From positions 1-9,443 of the forward strand of contig JANLID010000217.1 in the NCBI GenBank assembly GCA_024654105.1: a stretch of 9,443 nucleotides of DNA, given 5' to 3'. The stretch is from Gallionella sp. (GTDB taxonomy: Bacteria; Pseudomonadota; Gammaproteobacteria; Burkholderiales; Gallionellaceae). Below the pieces are notes generated by a model. That model was not told the DNA's origin. It saw only the letters and a program-made list of their open reading frames with translations, and did no database searches. Positions within the stretch are counted from its first letter, which is position 1, and each line of letters begins with the position of its first letter. Made by a program: the position numbers and the translations under genes. This document shows, piece by piece, positions 6,354-9,443 of the stretch.

Positions 6354-6388
6354 CCCACTTCCCACTCCCTACTTCCTACTCCCCAGTT
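6354..6388. repeat. Five-copy 7-bp pyrimidine-rich tandem repeat at convergent junction
   Basis: Five consecutive 7-mers are CCCACTT, CCCACTC, CCTACTT, CCTACTC and CCCAGTT. The plus strand is almost wholly pyrimidine except for one purine per unit at a fixed place. The array fills the gap between the ctaA stop and the purH stop and ends exactly before the purH stop codon. Copies differ by one or two bases, so it is an aged or degenerate repeat. Function is unknown. Confidence 0.8.
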
Positions 6389-7951
6389 CTAATGCCTGAA
6401 ATGACGGTAGCCGGTAAACATCATCGCCAGCCCATGCTCGTCGGCCGCCGCGATCACTTCCGCGTCGCGCATCGAGCCGCCGGGCTGGATCACCGCTTTC
6501 GCGCCGGCTTGCGCCAGCACATCCACGCCATCGCGGAACGGGAAGAAGGCGTCGGACGCGACTACCGAACCCGCCAGACTTAAACCCGCATTCTGCGCCT
6601 TGATCGAGGCGATGCGCGTGCTGTCCACGCGGCTCATCTGGCCTGCGCCGACGCCGAGGGTTTGCCCGCCCTTGCAGAACACGATGGCATTCGACTTGAC
6701 ATATTTCGCCACGCGCCAGGCAAACAGCAGGTCTTGCAGTTGCTCATGCGTCGGCTGCGCCTTGCTCACCACCTTGAGCTGCGCCGCCTGCACGTTGAGC
6801 GTATCCGGCGACTGCACCAGCAGGCCGCCGCCGACGCGCTTCATGTCATATTGGTTGTGCGCGTTGGACAGCGGCGCGGTGAGCACGCGCACGTTCTGCT
6901 TCGCCGCGGTGACCTGGAGCGCGGCATCGCTTGCGCCCGGTGCGATAATGAGTTCGACGAACTGGTTGGCGGTGATCTGCGTCGCGCTCGCTTCATCCAG
7001 CTCGCGGTTGAAGGCGATGATGCCGCCGAACGCGGAGGTGGTGTCGGTGGCGTAGGCGAGCTTGTAGGCATTCAGCGCGCTGTCGGCAATTGCCACGCCG
7101 CATGGGTTGGCGTGCTTGACGATCACGCACGCGGGCTGGTCGAAAGTCTTGACCAGTTCCCACGCCGCATCGGCATCGCCGATGTTGTTGTAACTTAATT
7201 CCTTGCCCTGCAACTGGGTGTAGCCGGCAATGCCGCCCGCCAACGGCACAAGGTCACGGTAGAACGCCGCTTGCTGATGGGGGTTTTCGCCGTAGCGCAT
7301 CTCCTGCACCTTGGCGAAATTGAAGTTGATCTGCGCCGGAAACGCGCTGTTACTACCGTCCGCATCGATCGCGGTGAGGTAGTTGCTGATCATGCTGTCA
7401 TAGGCGGCGGTGTGCGAGAACGCCTTCTTCGCCAGATCGAAACGCGTCGCGTCGCTCACCGCGCCATCGTTGGTTTGCATCTCTGCCAGCACGTCCGCAT
7501 AATCTGCCGGGTCGGTAACAATCGCGACATGCGCGTGGTTCTTGGCCGCCGCACGCACCATCGTCGGCCCGCCGATGTCGATATTCTCGATCGCGTCCTC
7601 CAGCGTGCAGCCGGGTTTGGCAATGGTCGCCGCGAACGGATACAGGTTCACTACCACCAGGTCGATAGTCGGAATGTCGTGTTTTTTGAGTGTGGCGACA
7701 TGCTCCGGCAGGTCGCGCCGCGCCAGGATGCCCGCGTGGACTTTCGGTTGCAGCGTCTTGACGCGGCCGTCGAGCATTTCCGGGAAACCGGTGTAATCGG
7801 CCACTTCGGTGCAGGACACGCCATTGCCGGCAAGCAGTTTGGCGGTGCCGCCGGTGGAGAGTATTTTCACGCCGAGCTGTTGCAAGCCCCGGGCAAATTC
7901 GAGGACGCCGGATTTGTCCGACACGCTGATGAGTGCTTGTTTGATTGCCAT
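6389..7951 (-). CDS. purH: Bifunctional AICAR transformylase / IMP cyclohydrolase
   Basis: PurH catalyses the last two steps of de novo purine synthesis in the cytoplasm: formylation of AICAR using 10-formyltetrahydrofolate, then ring closure to IMP. The 520-residue length fits the family. The N-terminal MGS-like cyclohydrolase domain starts MAIKQALISVSDKSG and contains STGGTAKLL, FPEMLDGRVKTLQPKVHAGIL and NIDIGGPTMVRAAAKN. The C-terminal transformylase domain has RYGENPHQQAAFY, VKHANPCGVA with the catalytic Lys279-His280 pair, TSAFGGIIAFN, KSNAIVFCKGGQTLGVGAGQMSRVDS, and the end PGGSMRDAEVIAAADEHGLAMMFTGYRHFRH. The reading frame stays open upstream to 8086, but that stretch overlaps fis. The ATG at 7949-7951 has GGAG upstream and gives the family N-terminus. 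It follows fis by 43 bp as the last gene of dusB-fis-purH. Confidence 0.98.
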   Translation of the reverse strand: MAIKQALISVSDKSGVLEFARGLQQLGVKILSTGGTAKLLAGNGVSCTEVADYTGFPEMLDGRVKTLQPKVHAGILARRDLPEHVATLKKHDIPTIDLVVVNLYPFAATIAKPGCTLEDAIENIDIGGPTMVRAAAKNHAHVAIVTDPADYADVLAEMQTNDGAVSDATRFDLAKKAFSHTAAYDSMISNYLTAIDADGSNSAFPAQINFNFAKVQEMRYGENPHQQAAFYRDLVPLAGGIAGYTQLQGKELSYNNIGDADAAWELVKTFDQPACVIVKHANPCGVAIADSALNAYKLAYATDTTSAFGGIIAFNRELDEASATQITANQFVELIIAPGASDAALQVTAAKQNVRVLTAPLSNAHNQYDMKRVGGGLLVQSPDTLNVQAAQLKVVSKAQPTHEQLQDLLFAWRVAKYVKSNAIVFCKGGQTLGVGAGQMSRVDSTRIASIKAQNAGLSLAGSVVASDAFFPFRDGVDVLAQAGAKAVIQPGGSMRDAEVIAAADEHGLAMMFTGYRHFRH

Positions 7952-7994
7952 GATGGCTCCGGTAAAAATACTTGTTGCCGGGATGAATCCCGAT

Positions 7995-8246
7995 CTACAG
8001 AATGCCGTGTTGCTGCATCTTTTTGCGCAGGGTGTTGCGGTTGATGCCGAGCATTTCTGCCGCGTGCGTCTGGTTGCCGCCGACATGTTCCAGCACCATT
8101 TCGAGCAGCGGCTTCTCGACGCAGTCCATCACCATGTCGTACATGCCGCAACAGGGTTTCTCGCCATCGAGATCCCTGAAATACTCCTTGAGTGTTTTGC
8201 GCACGTGGCGCGCCATGTCATTCTCGTTCACCAGACCATCGCTCAT
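7995..8246 (-). CDS. fis: Fis family nucleoid-associated DNA-binding protein
   Basis: Fis is a small dimeric nucleoid protein that bends DNA and, in enterobacteria, adjusts rRNA, recombination and growth-phase gene expression. This 83-residue form is shorter than E. coli Fis (98 residues), mainly at the N-terminus, as usual in betaproteobacteria. The C-terminal helix-turn-helix is clear: the stretch CVEKPLLEMVLEHVGGNQ leads into THAAEMLGINRNTLRKKMQQHGIL, with the recognition helix near 69-78. Its ATG overlaps the dusB stop by four bases (ATGA), the conserved dusB-fis coupling also seen in enterobacteria. The Shine-Dalgarno match is poor (AAGG about 10 bases upstream), consistent with translational coupling. 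Two adjacent cysteines (Cys32-Cys33) in the linker are unusual but not clearly meaningful. The same helix-turn-helix occurs in NtrC-type activators, but this protein lacks their AAA+ domain. Confidence 0.93.
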   Translation of the reverse strand: MSDGLVNENDMARHVRKTLKEYFRDLDGEKPCCGMYDMVMDCVEKPLLEMVLEHVGGNQTHAAEMLGINRNTLRKKMQQHGIL

Positions 8247-9250
8247 GCCGCCAGCCTTTCGATGTAATGCAGTCGTGCTCCGTGCTGCGCTTGTTGTTCA
8301 AAAAAATCGTCCACTGCCGCCATCTGTCCGGCAGGGCTTTCCAGTTGATTCATCTGGTGACGGAACTGCGCCGAGCCGGCCAGCCCCTTGGTGTACCAGG
8401 AGATATGTTTGCGCGCGACGCGCAGCCCGGTGTGTTCGCCGTAGAAGTTGTACAGTTCCTCGACGTGTCCGGCCAGCACCTGCCGGATTTCGGCGGTTTC
8501 CGGTGCGGGCAGGTGTTCCCCGGTGTTCAGGAAATGCTCGATCTCGCGGAACAGCCACGGGCGACCCTGTGCCGCGCGGCCAATCATGAGCGCATCTGCG
8601 CCGGTATGCTGCAACACGAAGCGCGCCTTTTCCGGTGTGTCGATGTCGCCATTGGCGATGACCGGGATTCTTACTACTGTCTTGACTGCCGCGATGGTGT
8701 CGTATTCTGCTTCGCCGGTGTAGGCGCAGGCACGGGTGCGGCCATGAATCGCCAGTGCCTGGATGCCTGCCGCTTCGGCGATCTGCGCGATGCGCACGGC
8801 ATTGCGGCTGGTCTTGTCCCAGCCGGTGCGAATTTTCAGTGTGACCGGCACAGCCACCGCGCCAACCACTGCTTCGAGTATTTCCGCCACCAGTCTTTCG
8901 TTCTGCAACAGGGCGGAACCCGCCATCACGTTGCAAATCTTTTTCGCCGGGCAGCCCATATTGATATCGATGATCTGTGCGCCGTGATTCACGTTGTATT
9001 TTGCGGCTTGTGCCAGCATTTTCGGATCGGCGCCGACGATCTGCACCGAGATCGGATCGGCCTCGCCTTCATGATCGGCGCGACGTTTGGTTTTTTCCGA
9101 GCCGTACAGCAGCGAATTGGACGCCACCATCTCGCTTACCGCCATGCCCGCGCCCATGCGTTTGCACAGCATACGGAAAGGGCGATCGGTCACCCCGGCC
9201 ATCGGGGCGACGATAAGGTTATTTCTGAGTTGATAGGGGCCGATGCGCAT
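8243..9250 (-). CDS. dusB: tRNA-dihydrouridine synthase B
   Basis: DusB is an FMN-dependent enzyme that reduces uridine to dihydrouridine in the tRNA D-loop using NADPH. The 335-residue protein has the family order: a TIM barrel opening with GPYQLRNNLIVAPMAGVTDRPFR, then SEMVASNSLLYG, the catalytic loop DINMGCPAKKI with the general-acid Cys100 at the same position as in E. coli DusB, then TLKIRTGWD (Lys139) and AIHGRTRACAYTG (His169), which contact FMN and substrate. These are followed by IANGDI and the phosphate-binding MIGRAAQGRPWLF. A helical RNA-binding domain ends the protein, with RKHISWYTKGL typical of DusB. It is the first gene of dusB-fis-purH. The start at 9250 gives the usual N-terminus; a Shine-Dalgarno sequence is not obvious, so initiation may be modest. 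Confidence 0.97.
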   Translation of the reverse strand: MRIGPYQLRNNLIVAPMAGVTDRPFRMLCKRMGAGMAVSEMVASNSLLYGSEKTKRRADHEGEADPISVQIVGADPKMLAQAAKYNVNHGAQIIDINMGCPAKKICNVMAGSALLQNERLVAEILEAVVGAVAVPVTLKIRTGWDKTSRNAVRIAQIAEAAGIQALAIHGRTRACAYTGEAEYDTIAAVKTVVRIPVIANGDIDTPEKARFVLQHTGADALMIGRAAQGRPWLFREIEHFLNTGEHLPAPETAEIRQVLAGHVEELYNFYGEHTGLRVARKHISWYTKGLAGSAQFRHQMNQLESPAGQMAAVDDFFEQQAQHGARLHYIERLAA

Positions 9251-9275
9251 GATGATTTTCTGCGAGGGGGCGTGA

Positions 9276-9281
9276 ATTATA
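9276..9281 (-). promoter_or_regulatory. Consensus -10 box for the dusB-fis-purH operon
   Basis: Read on the minus strand this is TATAAT, a perfect sigma-70 -10 element. It would place the start of transcription near 9269, about 19 nt before the dusB ATG. No strong -35 hexamer is found at 17 bp (TCCCCA there); TTGCCC occurs but is too close, at about 13 bp. The distance and perfect box make it the best promoter candidate. Confidence 0.55.
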
Positions 9282-9353
9282 AAGCAACGGGCAAGTGCTG
9301 GGGAAATACTGCGCGGATTTTTATCTTCAGACGGCTTTCTTGCTCCTGAAATC

Positions 9354-9362
9354 TGGTATCGT
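9354..9362 (+). promoter_or_regulatory. Candidate extended -10 promoter for ruvA
   Basis: TGGTATCGT contains the TGn extension and a TATCGT hexamer. No good -35 is present, as is common for extended -10 promoters. If used, transcription would begin near 9367-9370, so the RNA would start within or at the base of the adjoining hairpin. Weak to moderate call. Confidence 0.3.
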
Positions 9363-9364
9363 TG

Positions 9365-9391
9365 CCGGTATGCCGCTTTGCGGCATACCGG
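9365..9391. repeat. Perfect 12-bp inverted repeat with 3-base loop before ruvA
   Basis: The arms CCGGTATGCCGC (9365-9376) and GCGGCATACCGG (9380-9391) pair perfectly around TTT. It sits 21 bp before the ruvA start, in the region between two divergent genes. No T-run follows on either strand, so it is not a standard terminator. It could be a 5' stabilising stem, an operator for a dimeric protein, or a dispersed palindromic element. Confidence 0.85.
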
Positions 9392-9412
9392 ATTCTGTAA
9401 CGAGGTGATGAA

Positions 9413-9443
9413 GTGATTGGTCGGTTAACGGGCATACTGCTGG
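9413..9443 (+). CDS. ruvA: Holliday junction branch-migration protein RuvA (first 10 codons)
   Basis: RuvA is the tetrameric protein that binds Holliday junctions and loads the RuvB motor. Only ten codons are visible: a GTG start then IGRLTGILL, which matches the highly conserved RuvA N-terminus (MIGRLTG). AGGTGA, about 6 bases upstream, is a good ribosome binding site and supports the GTG start. The gene is divergent from dusB and has no ruvC directly upstream, so it is either first in its unit or ruvC lies elsewhere. The call rests on a short motif. Confidence 0.8.
   Translation, partial: MIGRLTGILL

Noticed and set aside
7952..8086. Upstream extension of the purH reading frame by 45 codons
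   Set aside because: The extension overlaps fis and does not match the PurH N-terminus; the internal ATG at 7951 has GGAG and gives MAIKQALISVSDKSG.
8192..9349. 385-codon plus-strand open frame opposite dusB
   Set aside because: DusB on the minus strand carries all catalytic motifs. This frame is Cys/His/Arg-rich with no known fold and no ribosome binding site supporting it.
9365..9391. Reading the strong hairpin as a Rho-independent terminator
   Set aside because: Neither strand has a T-run after the stem, and both flanking genes point away from it, so nothing in the window needs to end there.

Overview
The window is about 60% GC and looks chromosomal. It carries housekeeping and nutrient-regulation genes typical of a betaproteobacterium. 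A TorF-type porin next to a P-II gene, ubiK followed by comM, and a dusB-fis-purH cluster suggest the Nitrosomonadales or a relative such as Gallionellaceae. That placement is an inference from gene content, because no rRNA or other taxonomic marker is present. I see no tRNA, IS element, phage gene or CRISPR array.

Layout. (1) Positions 1-1150, minus strand: torF-type porin followed by glnK/glnB (P-II), which runs off the left edge; amtB is expected just outside. (2) Positions 1151-1386: a 236-bp divergent regulatory region with a near-consensus sigma-54 promoter, a 20-base pure A/T tract and two NtrC-like palindromes 31 bp apart, all facing the porin. (3) Positions 1387-3134, plus strand: ubiK (ubiquinone biosynthesis accessory factor) and comM/yifB (AAA+ ATPase), separated by 2 bp. 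(4) Positions 3243-5306, plus: a membrane CHASE-PAS-GGDEF diguanylate cyclase. (5) Positions 5382-6335, plus: a divergent heme A synthase (CtaA/COX15 family). (6) Positions 6336-6388: a convergent junction with a five-copy 7-bp tandem repeat. (7) Positions 6389-9250, minus: the dusB-fis-purH operon. (8) Positions 9251-9443: a divergent intergenic region with a perfect consensus -10 box for dusB, a perfect 12-bp-stem hairpin, and the first ten codons of ruvA on the plus strand.

How the genes work together. The left block reads as a nitrogen-limitation unit in which NtrC and sigma-54 would drive an outer-membrane channel together with the P-II signal protein. The middle plus-strand genes (quinone biosynthesis, transformation/recombination helicase, c-di-GMP signalling, heme A) have no obvious common pathway. 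The right block joins tRNA modification, a nucleoid protein and purine synthesis, divergent from the Holliday-junction gene ruvA.

I found no convincing undescribed multi-gene system. The strongest signals are the sigma-54/NtrC architecture, the atypical first histidine motif of the heme A synthase, the hairpin before ruvA and the 7-bp tandem repeat.
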